Source: Candidatus Rifleibacteriota bacterium (GTDB taxonomy: Bacteria; UBP17; UBA6191; JACPRK01). From it: 12,130 nt of DNA. The position numbers and the translations under genes were made by a program. Location of the stretch: NCBI GenBank assembly GCA_016213865.1, contig JACQZL010000212.1, forward strand, positions 1-12,130, in the 5' to 3' direction. Shown piece after piece: positions 1 through 6,921 of the stretch. Position 1 is the stretch's first letter; the number at the start of each line of letters is the position of its first letter. The notes under the pieces were generated by a model that saw only the letters and a program-made list of their open reading frames with translations, searched no databases and had not been told where the DNA came from.

Positions 1-418
1 GGCTGTCCTTGCCGATGAAGAGCGTCTGTTCGGCGCCGTCCTTCCAGGTCACCTTGAAGAGCGGTTTGTCGAGGCCGTACTGGGCCAGATCGACCTTCTT
101 GCCGGGCACGACGTCCTCGACGAGTCGGTCGCCCTTGACCTTCTCGAGCCGGTTGAGGAGGCTGTCGAGCTTCTCGTCCTCGGGGCGGGCCTTGAGCGGG
201 GCAGTGAGCTCCCACTTGGAGTCCTTGCCCTTCTCCATGACGAGCTTGGTCTTCTTCTCGAGGTCTTCCAGCGTGATGTGGGCAATGGCCGCCCGGTCGC
301 TCGACGCGACGATGGGGACCGCCAGGTCGGCCATGGGCACTCGTTCGTACTTGTAGACGTAGAAGCCGAGGCCTCCGAGGATGAGGAGTGCTACGAGGGT
401 GGGGAAGAGGTTTTTCAT
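1..418 (-). CDS. DUF4340 domain protein (C-terminus cut off by window edge)
   Basis: The first 139 residues are visible; the gene continues past the left edge. The protein opens with a membrane anchor (about residues 4-22) and continues as a soluble extracytoplasmic domain. Around residues 66-120 it carries the usual DUF4340 pattern: a WELTAP segment, a charged stretch ending in SLLNRLEKVKGDRLV, then DLAQYGLDKP. The family has no known reaction. It sits next to GldG-type ABC transporter genes in many bacteria and is thought to be an accessory part of that system. The ATG overlaps the TGA of the upstream gldG-like gene by four bases (ATGA). A GGAGG lies 11 nt upstream inside that gene, so translation is probably coupled. 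The family call is good; the cellular role is unknown. Confidence 0.85.
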   Translation of the reverse strand, partial: MKNLFPTLVALLILGGLGFYVYKYERVPMADLAVPIVASSDRAAIAHITLEDLEKKTKLVMEKGKDSKWELTAPLKARPEDEKLDSLLNRLEKVKGDRLVEDVVPGKKVDLAQYGLDKPLFKVTWKDGAEQTLFIGKDS

Positions 419-2124
419 AGACTGCTTCGCCTCCACCAGATATAGAGACCCAGGGCGAAGATGAACCCGGGGATTATGAGCATCGTGGCATAGAGGATGC
501 GGTTTGCGTACTGAGCGACCTCGGCTTCGAGCTTGGGGGCCTCCTCGCTCTTGGGGCGGATGCTGATGCGGCCGGTCTCACCCGACAGCCAGTTGACGGC
601 GTTGACGAACAGGTCGATGTTGTTGGGGCTGCGCTCGACCCAGGCGTTGGTGATGAAGGACGTGGAACCGATCACGACCGCTCGCGAGGAGACCTTCGGC
701 TCTTGTGGCTTGGCCTCCATCGGGTTGGCCGGGGGCGGCGGGGTCTCTTCCTTGCCGAAGGCATAGGCCAGAGTGCACGGCCCCTTGACGTCCGTGCCCT
801 GATCGAAAGCGGCGCGGGGGTTGTCGAGAGTGACCTCGGCCCAACTGTCCGGGCTGGTCTTGACCAGCTCGTGGTACGTGAAGCCCTTGCTCTCGGGGGT
901 CTCGGCCGCACGGGCCAGGTTGGTGCACGACGGCATCTGCAGGGCCCGCTTCTTCTCCTTGAGAGGGTCGACGATGGCGTGGGTCGCGTAGTCCGGGATG
1001 GGGATCATCGGCGAACCGCCGAAGACCTCGGGGACCCTCAGGTTGGGCTCCAGGACGATGTTGCGGCCGGTGTCGATGCCGTGCTTGCGCAGCAAGTCCT
1101 GAAGGCCCCGCGGCGTGTCGAGGTCCACGAGGAAGAGGACGCTGTTGCCGGCCGACATCCACTTGTCGAGGATGTCGACCTCCTGGGGCGGGAGGTTCCG
1201 TCTGGAGCCGGCGACGATCAGCACGCTGCAGTTGGCCGGGATCTGCGGGGTCTTGAGCAGGCTGAGCTTCTCGAGGCGGTACTGCTCGCGGAGGAGGTAC
1301 TCCTTGACGGCCGCCAGGCCCGTGTCCTCGTTGCCGTCGATGTTGCGCTCGTCGTGGCCCTCGAGGAAGTAGAGCGTGCGGACTGTGCCGCTGGTCAGGT
1401 CGAGGATGGCGCTCGTGAGGGCCTGCTCGCCGTTGAACGCCTGCAACCGCTGGCTGAAGAAGCTGCGGTTGTACTCGAACATCTTGTCCGTCTCGACGCG
1501 GACCTTGCGGTCACCCGACTTGAGGACGGTGGTGCCGTTATAGGTGATCTCGTATTGCTTGGTCAGGATCGGCTCTTTCTCGGGGTCGATCAGCTTGTAG
1601 GTGACCTTTTTCGAGGACTTGGCGTAGCGATCCAGGAGCTTCTGGACCATGACGCGTTCCTGACTGGCGCGCTGGCCGCGCTGGTCGCCGAGCTGGCCCT
1701 CGATGAAGAAGGCGAGGATCTCGATGTCCTGGGTCAGGCCGTCGAGGATCTTGAGCGTCTGGTCCGAGAGGCTGAACTTGCGGTCTTGCGTGAAATCGTA
1801 GGGGACGTTGCGCCGGTAGGCGATGAAGTTGAGCATCCCCAGGATGCCGATGACCGCCAGGATGAGGATCAGGTTGTTGATGGAAAGGCCGAAGCGCCGG
1901 TGAAAGAAGGTGCGCTCGAGCCAGGTGTAGTTCACGACCAGGGCGTAGCCCAGGGCGAGGGCGCCGGCCGTCGCGACCCCGATGGCCCATCCGGCCAGCT
2001 CGGGGTCGACCAGGGCAATGGCAGCGCCGGCAAAAAGCAGGAAAATGCCAGCGGGCAGGGCGACCGATGAGGCAGGTCCACCCGTGCCCAAGCGTCGGGG
2101 AGTAGAGGGTTGTTTCGGATCCAT
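415..2124 (-). CDS. gldG: GldG-like ABC transporter auxiliary protein
   Basis: A 569-residue membrane-anchored protein of the Gldg / ABC_transp_aux family, the extracytoplasmic auxiliary part of a GldAFG-type ABC transporter with unknown substrate. Membrane helices are predicted near residues 22-40, 45-66 and 83-103, with one more at 543-563. The large soluble part lies between the third and fourth. Family marks are a YDFTQDRKFSLSD segment just after the third helix (109-121), YFLEGHDE (252-259), VLIVAGSRRNLPPQEV (301-316), a strand ending in RAVVIGSTSFITN (481-493) and NIDLFVNAVNWL (502-513). The ATG at 2124 has AGGAG 7 nt upstream. It follows the permease stop by 15 bp and overlaps the next gene by 4 bp. 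The first two helices look like an addition to the usual layout of one helix at each end. Confidence 0.9.
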   Translation of the reverse strand: MDPKQPSTPRRLGTGGPASSVALPAGIFLLFAGAAIALVDPELAGWAIGVATAGALALGYALVVNYTWLERTFFHRRFGLSINNLILILAVIGILGMLNFIAYRRNVPYDFTQDRKFSLSDQTLKILDGLTQDIEILAFFIEGQLGDQRGQRASQERVMVQKLLDRYAKSSKKVTYKLIDPEKEPILTKQYEITYNGTTVLKSGDRKVRVETDKMFEYNRSFFSQRLQAFNGEQALTSAILDLTSGTVRTLYFLEGHDERNIDGNEDTGLAAVKEYLLREQYRLEKLSLLKTPQIPANCSVLIVAGSRRNLPPQEVDILDKWMSAGNSVLFLVDLDTPRGLQDLLRKHGIDTGRNIVLEPNLRVPEVFGGSPMIPIPDYATHAIVDPLKEKKRALQMPSCTNLARAAETPESKGFTYHELVKTSPDSWAEVTLDNPRAAFDQGTDVKGPCTLAYAFGKEETPPPPANPMEAKPQEPKVSSRAVVIGSTSFITNAWVERSPNNIDLFVNAVNWLSGETGRISIRPKSEEAPKLEAEVAQYANRILYATMLIIPGFIFALGLYIWWRRSSL

Positions 2125-2137
2125 ATGGGTTCTCCTC
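2125..2137 (-). promoter_or_regulatory. Ribosome binding site of gldG-like gene
   Basis: Read on the minus strand, the 15-bp gap between the permease stop and the GldG-like ATG contains AGAGGAGAA. Its AGGAG core lies 7 nt before the start codon. This supports the ATG at 2124 as the true start and independent re-initiation within the operon. Confidence 0.7.
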
Positions 2138-2139
2138 TC

Positions 2140-2847
2140 TCAGCGCCACCGATTGGCTTCCAGCATCCGGATGGACGCGAAGATGGTGAGGACCATGAAG
2201 CTCACGTAGAAGACGATGTCCTTGGTGTTCACCAGGCCCTGCAGCAGGTCTTGCTGGGGGCGGTAGATGCTGACGTACTCGACGACGGCCGCGACGTTGT
2301 CGGGGAACCACGCCTTGGTCGCCTCGATGATGTGCAGCGTCACGATCAGCACGATCCCCAGGACGCCGGCGATGACCGTCTCGGAGCAGACGCTCGAGGC
2401 GAACAGGCCGATGCCCACGTAGCAGCCCGCCATCAGGACCAGTCCCAGCAGCCCGCTCTTGACCGGGCCGAAGTCGAGCGGCCCGAACTTCTGCAAGATC
2501 CACGGATAGAACAGCGTGATCGCGATCATCAGGATCACGAACAGGTAGCAGGCCAGGAACTTGCCCACCACGATGGAGGTGTTCGAGATGGGGGAGGTGA
2601 ACAGCAGCGCCATCGTTTGGCGCTTACGCTCCTCGGCCAGCAGCCTCATCGTCAGGAAGGGGACGATGAACATCAGGGCCGAGATCATGAAGCCGTACGT
2701 GGGGGCCATCAGGGCGTACTTCAACTGCAGGTAGTAGTTGAAGGCCAGCCCCGAAAGCAGCAGGAAAGCCCCGGCCACCACGTAGGCGATCGGAGAGATG
2801 AAGTACGCTTTCAGTTCCCTTTTGAAGATGCACCAGGTTTTCAGCAT
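2140..2847 (-). CDS. gldF: ABC-2 type permease, GldF-like
   Basis: A 235-residue inner-membrane permease with six predicted helices, near residues 19-40, 51-69, 94-115, 131-152, 155-176 and 210-228. The N-terminus (FKRELKAYFISPIAYV) and the segment after helix 2 (TMRLLAEERKRQTMALLFTSP, then VVGKFLA) are characteristic of the ABC-2/GldF family. In those proteins this loop contacts the ATPase. The length matches the usual 230-250 residues. It should pair with the ATPase encoded just upstream, probably as a dimer, and with the GldG-like and DUF4340 proteins downstream. GGGAGG lies 5 nt before the ATG, in the 18-bp gap after the ATPase stop. The substrate is unknown. The family assignment is firm; the gliding-motility name should not be read as function. 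Confidence 0.92.
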   Translation of the reverse strand: MLKTWCIFKRELKAYFISPIAYVVAGAFLLLSGLAFNYYLQLKYALMAPTYGFMISALMFIVPFLTMRLLAEERKRQTMALLFTSPISNTSIVVGKFLACYLFVILMIAITLFYPWILQKFGPLDFGPVKSGLLGLVLMAGCYVGIGLFASSVCSETVIAGVLGIVLIVTLHIIEATKAWFPDNVAAVVEYVSIYRPQQDLLQGLVNTKDIVFYVSFMVLTIFASIRMLEANRWR

Positions 2848-2865
2848 GGTTGCCTCCCGGGCGCC

Positions 2866-3966
<1,101 letters not shown>

Positions 3967-3990
3967 CCAGGGTCATCCTTTCGGCGCTCT

Positions 3991-4013
3991 CACGGAAGGC
4001 GGATCCTTCCGCG
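3991..4013 (-). other. Hairpin in the leader just upstream of the ATPase RBS
   Basis: CGGAAGG (3993-3999) and CCTTCCG (4005-4011) are perfect inverted repeats around a 5-nt loop. In the leftward transcript the stem extends by one G-U and one C-G pair. It ends about 10 nt before the AAGGA ribosome binding site of the ATPase gene, so it could influence initiation. The inverted repeat is seen directly; a regulatory role is inference. Confidence 0.4.
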
Positions 4014-4057
4014 GGAGGAGCCAGGTTGAGTCGCGAAACACACGAGAGAAAATACCA

Positions 4058-4113
4058 GGTTCGCCCCCCGGGGACGAAGGAAGCTGTGGCTGCGGGAGCC
4101 GCCTTGTCGAACC
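4058..4113 (-). other. Possible structured element in the gld-like leader
   Basis: In the leftward transcript, GGTTCG (from 4108-4113) and CGAACC (from 4058-4063) can pair to close a 44-nt interior. That interior contains a smaller GGCT-cccgc-AGCC hairpin and a CCCCGGGG self-complementary run. This gives a branched fold within a leader of about 210 nt. I do not recognise it as a known riboswitch or attenuator, and in GC-rich DNA short stems arise easily. Confidence 0.25.
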
Positions 4114-4186
4114 CCCGAGTTGTTGGAAAAGACCGAAGCAGGTACGGGCCGCATCGTCAAAGGGTCCGGGCGCTGTCGTTAGCGCT

Positions 4187-4215
4187 CTTTTATCATTGCT
4201 GCTAAAACCTGTCAA
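4187..4215 (-). promoter_or_regulatory. Sigma70-type promoter for the leftward ABC transporter operon
   Basis: Read on the minus strand: a perfect -35 TTGACA (4210-4215), a 17-bp spacer, and -10 TAAAAG (4187-4192), a 4/6 match preceded by TGA that forms an extended -10 (TGn). It lies in the most AT-rich patch of an otherwise GC-rich region. The expected start of transcription is near 4180, giving a leader of roughly 210 nt before the ATPase ATG. No other promoter of similar quality lies between here and 3966. Confidence 0.7.
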
Positions 4216-4355
4216 TAGGGAAATTTCTCGCGGGCGTGAGATTCGGGGTTTGCGGCCGGGGGAGCAGCGTTCACTCAAGGGGGATTCGCCGGGCTCTCGA
4301 ACCACCAAGACCCGAAGACCCAAAGGACTGCACGAAGAGCGGCCTGATCGAAGGG

Positions 4356-4371
4356 GGGGCGCGCGCGCCCC
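4356..4371. repeat. 16-bp perfect palindrome GGGG(CG)4CCCC
   Basis: A fully self-complementary 16-bp sequence made of an alternating CG core flanked by G4 and C4. It ends 15 bp upstream of the -35 box of the rightward heptose promoter. It could be an operator, a supercoiling-sensitive (Z-DNA or cruciform prone) element, or simply a by-product of high GC content. I do not recognise it as a known binding site. Confidence 0.35.
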
Positions 4372-4386
4372 ATCGCTCCCCGGCTG

Positions 4387-4415
4387 TTGCCGCGGGGTGC
4401 GCCAGAGGCTATGAT
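4387..4415 (+). promoter_or_regulatory. Sigma70-type promoter for the heptose operon, abutting the start codon
   Basis: TTGCCG (4387-4392, 4/6 match) and TATGAT (4410-4415, 5/6 match) are separated by exactly 17 bp. Transcription would start at about 4422-4424, at or within two bases of the GTG at 4424. There is no usable Shine-Dalgarno at normal distance: the only AGAGG (4404-4408) lies inside the promoter spacer. This points to a leaderless or nearly leaderless mRNA. Confidence 0.6.
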
Positions 4416-4423
4416 CGTCGCTC

Positions 4424-5608
4424 GTGAGCGGGCTCCACGGTTTCGGCGTCTTCCTCGACCGCGACGGCACGGTGGTCGTCAACGACGGCTATCTGGCCGA
4501 TCCGGCCGCGCTGTCGGTCTACCCCGACGTACCGGAGGCCCTGGCCCTGCTGCTCGAAGCCGGCGCGCGCCTCTTCCTGGTCACGAACCAGTCCGGCGTC
4601 GCCCGGGGGTTCTTCGACGAGCGGCAGCTCCAGGAGTTCCATGCGGCGCTGCAAGAGCGGCTGGGCCGCCCGTTCGCAGCCATCTACTACTGCCCGCACC
4701 ACCCCACGGAGGGCGAGCCGCCCTACCGCCGTGCCTGCCGCTGCCGCAAGCCCGATACCGGTCTCGTGGAACTTGGGCTGGCCGACTGGAGTCTCGATGC
4801 ACGGGACTGCTACTTCATCGGCGACAGCGACCTCGACGTGACCTGCGGTCGGAAGGCCCACACGACCACCATCCAAATCCTCGGCCACGGCAGGCGGCAG
4901 GTCTCTCCGCACGCCGTGCCGGACCACGCGTGCCAGGACCTGCTCTCGGCCGCGCGCTGGGTGGTGGAGGACGTCGCGCGAAAAGGCCGGGAGGCCTCTT
5001 CCCGCCAGAGGAGCCTCGTGCCGATGAGAGAACTCGTGGCGCAACTGCTGGGCGAATCCGCCCGGGTCAAGCAAGCGATGATCGAGGCCAATGCCCAGGC
5101 CGTGGCCGACGCCGCGGCCCTGATCGTCGAGTCCCTCCGAGCCGGGGGCAAGGTCCTCTTCTGCGGGAACGGAGGCAGCGCCGCCGACGCCCAGCACCTG
5201 GCCGCCGAGCTCTCCGGCCGCTATCTGAAGGACCGCCCGGGGCTGGCCGGGGTCGCCCTCACGACCAACTCGTCGGCCCTGACCGCGATCGGAAACGACT
5301 TCGGTTTCCAGGAGGTCTTCGCGCGCCAGCTCGACGGCTTCTGCAAGCCAGGCGACGTCGTCCTCGGCATCTCGACGAGCGGGAACTCGGCCAACGTCGT
5401 GCGCGCGCTGGAGAGGGCCCGCCAGCTCGGCGCCAGGACGATCGCCTTCACCGGCTCTGACCGCGGGCAGGTCGACTCGCTCGCCGACGTGCTGGTCAAG
5501 GTCCCCTCCCGCTCCACCCCGCGCATTCAGGAAGGACACATCACGGCGGGACACATCGTCTGCCACCTCGTGGAGGAGGCCCTGACCACCCCGGTGACTC
5601 CCCCATGA
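4424..5608 (+). CDS. gmhB-gmhA: Fused heptose-1,7-bisphosphate 7-phosphatase (GmhB) and sedoheptulose-7-phosphate isomerase (GmhA)
   Basis: A 394-residue cytoplasmic two-domain enzyme of ADP-heptose synthesis. Residues 1-185 are a HAD phosphatase of GmhB type: nucleophile motif DRDGT (D12, D14), TNQSG (54-58), zinc ligands C90, H92, C105 and C107, K109, and GDSDLD (D134, D138). After a linker (about 185-200), residues 201-390 are a SIS-domain GmhA isomerase. This part has CGNGGSAADAQHLAAEL, with H258 and E262 matching E. coli GmhA H61 and E65, ISTSGNSANV (316-325), and RIQEGH with H372 matching H180. GmhA turns sedoheptulose-7-phosphate into heptose-7-phosphate; GmhB later removes the C7 phosphate. 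GTG 4424 is the only possible start: an in-frame TGA sits at 4412 and no other NTG codon precedes DRDGT. The stop overlaps the next ATG by 4 bp. Confidence 0.95.
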   Translation: MSGLHGFGVFLDRDGTVVVNDGYLADPAALSVYPDVPEALALLLEAGARLFLVTNQSGVARGFFDERQLQEFHAALQERLGRPFAAIYYCPHHPTEGEPPYRRACRCRKPDTGLVELGLADWSLDARDCYFIGDSDLDVTCGRKAHTTTIQILGHGRRQVSPHAVPDHACQDLLSAARWVVEDVARKGREASSRQRSLVPMRELVAQLLGESARVKQAMIEANAQAVADAAALIVESLRAGGKVLFCGNGGSAADAQHLAAELSGRYLKDRPGLAGVALTTNSSALTAIGNDFGFQEVFARQLDGFCKPGDVVLGISTSGNSANVVRALERARQLGARTIAFTGSDRGQVDSLADVLVKVPSRSTPRIQEGHITAGHIVCHLVEEALTTPVTPP

Positions 5609-6117
5609 AGTCCTACCTCGACAAGCTCGCCTGCCGCGAGGAGTTCTTCCGGCGTTCGGCCGAGCTGCGGGCCGCCGGCCGCCGAGTCGCCTTCACCAAC
5701 GGCTGCTTCGACCTCCTCCACGCGGGGCACGTGCGCTACCTGGCCCGCGGTCGGGGACTGGCGGACGCTCTCTTCGTGGGGGTCAACACCGATGCCTCGG
5801 TCCGGCGCCTGAAGGGTCCCTCGCGTCCCCTGGTCGAAGAGCGCGAACGGGCCGAGGTCCTGGCTGCGCTCGAAATGGTCGACTGCGTGACCCTTTTCGA
5901 CGAGCCGACGCCGCTCGAACTGGTCCTGGGCACGCGGCCCGACGTGCTCTTCAAGGGTGGCGACTGGACGAAGGAGATGATCGTCGGCGCACCCGAAGTC
6001 GAGGGCTGGGGAGGCCGCGTGGCGGTCATCCCCCTGGAAGAGGGGCTGGGCACGAGCGTGCTGATCGAGCGGATTCTCGCGCGCCACGGTGCCGTCCCGG
6101 GAGAAGGCCGTCCGTGA
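5605..6117 (+). CDS. rfaE2: Heptose-1-phosphate adenylyltransferase (RfaE domain II / HldC type)
   Basis: A 170-residue cytoplasmic nucleotidyltransferase that would join heptose-1-phosphate to AMP from ATP, forming ADP-heptose for LPS core or a related glycan. It shows the cytidylyltransferase-like signature TNGCFDLLHAGHVRYL (31-46) with the HxGH pair H39 and H42, NTDASVRRLKG (61-71), RPLVEERERAEVLAAL (74-89), VLFKGGDW (114-121) and the terminal GLGTSVLIERIL (147-158). It matches only the C-terminal half of E. coli HldE; no sugar-kinase domain is attached. The ATG overlaps the previous TGA (ATGA) and has GGTGA 7 nt upstream, so it is probably translationally coupled to gmhB-gmhA. The family call is firm. 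ADP rather than GDP chemistry is inferred from the family. Confidence 0.94.
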   Translation: MKSYLDKLACREEFFRRSAELRAAGRRVAFTNGCFDLLHAGHVRYLARGRGLADALFVGVNTDASVRRLKGPSRPLVEERERAEVLAALEMVDCVTLFDEPTPLELVLGTRPDVLFKGGDWTKEMIVGAPEVEGWGGRVAVIPLEEGLGTSVLIERILARHGAVPGEGRP

Positions 6118-6746
6118 TCCGACGCATCTTGATCGTGGCACTCCTGCTGGTCGTGGCCGCGGTGGCGCGCTATTACGTCTTCCGGCTCCAGGACATGGAC
6201 ATCGCGCCCGACTACTACGAGCGCAAGCTGAAGCTCGAGGATTTCGGCTTCCCCGAGCCGCAGATCCCTCAGGGCTATCGCCTCTCTGCCCAGCTTCCCG
6301 GAGGCCTCGAGAACCCGTCCCGGATTCCACCCGACCGGGCCGCCGGCCTGGTGACCCCGCGGATCGCCTTTCCAGAGCCGGACCGGCTCACCGCTGCCTA
6401 TGCCTCCAGCTTCGAGAGCACGCTCGGAGACCGGGTCCTGGTGGTGGCCGGCCAGTACCTGCCCGGGCCCCAGGGCACCCCGGAGGCTCCGATGGGGTTC
6501 CTCCGGGAGGGCGTGTTCATGGTGACCGTCGTGGCGGCGGCCCCCGTCCAGCGCGAGGTCTTCACGAACGCCCTCTCCGAGCGACTCGACCGCGTCAAGA
6601 AGTTCGGCGTCAAGCTCAACAAGCTCAAGACGATCGGCAACGTCCTCCTGAAGCTCTTCATGAACATCCTGGTGGGCGGCTTCGTCTTCCTGCTGATGCT
6701 CTTCCTGGCCAAGTATTTCCTGATCATTCGCCAGGTGGAGGAGTAA
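6114..6746 (+). CDS. Hypothetical protein with one membrane helix at each end
   Basis: A 210-residue protein I do not recognise. It has a strong N-terminal membrane helix (about 4-22) and a second one near the C-terminus (about 182-205). Between them is a soluble domain of about 150 residues, presumably periplasmic, rich in proline early (FPEPQIP, 46-52). A basic amphipathic stretch (about 157-181, many Lys/Leu/Val) lies just before the second helix. The GTG start overlaps the stop of the nucleotidyltransferase gene by 4 bp (GTGA), and a purine-rich GGGAGAAGG (6099-6107) precedes it. It is therefore very likely a real gene co-translated with the heptose genes. A role in envelope glycan assembly is suggested by context only. 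No catalytic motif is visible. Confidence 0.75.
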   Translation: MIRRILIVALLLVVAAVARYYVFRLQDMDIAPDYYERKLKLEDFGFPEPQIPQGYRLSAQLPGGLENPSRIPPDRAAGLVTPRIAFPEPDRLTAAYASSFESTLGDRVLVVAGQYLPGPQGTPEAPMGFLREGVFMVTVVAAAPVQREVFTNALSERLDRVKKFGVKLNKLKTIGNVLLKLFMNILVGGFVFLLMLFLAKYFLIIRQVEE

Positions 6747-6866
6747 GAGGCGGGCTGCGCTGCCGCGCGCGAGGCTGGGCGGCGTGGGGGCTGACTTCGG
6801 CGGTTCGTCCGCTCGCTGCCGCGCGCGGTTCTCACCATGTTCGAGCCATCCTCCGATACATGAACC

Positions 6867-6894
6867 GGGATGGCGTCGGTCCCGGCGCCATTTC
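6867..6894 (+). other. Hairpin-forming repeat upstream of the FecR-like gene
   Basis: ATGGCG (6870-6875) and CGCCAT (6886-6891) pair around a 10-nt loop. Two G-U pairs and one G-C pair extend the stem to 6867-6894. It lies in the 175-bp gap between 6746 and 6922, about 17 bp before the AGGAGG ribosome binding site. I found no convincing promoter and no U-tailed terminator in this gap, so whether the downstream cassette has its own promoter is open. Confidence 0.25.
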
Positions 6895-6910
6895 ACGAAT
6901 CCTGGCCTCC

Positions 6911-6916
6911 AGGAGG
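6911..6916 (+). promoter_or_regulatory. Ribosome binding site deciding the FecR-like start
   Basis: A perfect AGGAGG with 5 nt to the ATG at 6922. The reading frame stays open upstream to 6784, but nothing there has such a site or looks like a signal sequence, so 6922 is taken as the start. Confidence 0.8.
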
Positions 6917-6921
6917 GCGGC

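Noticed and set aside
703..2070. A 455-codon open frame on the plus strand opposite the GldG-like gene
   Set aside because: Its translation is a low-complexity Val/Glu/Asp/Leu/Gly mix with no motif, typical of the antisense of a high-GC gene. The minus-strand GldG frame has clear family marks.
3973..4482. A 169-codon minus-strand frame filling the divergent intergenic region
   Set aside because: It begins inside the gmhB coding sequence, its translation is Ser/Pro/Arg-rich without fold features, and it overlaps both promoters and the leader.
4409..5566. A 385-codon minus-strand frame opposite gmhB-gmhA
   Set aside because: Antisense shadow: no motifs, while the plus strand carries complete catalytic sites of two enzymes.
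6758..6827. 14-bp direct repeats as target-site duplications or att sites
   Set aside because: There is no transposase, integrase or terminal inverted repeat nearby, and the 56-bp period is too short to hold an element.
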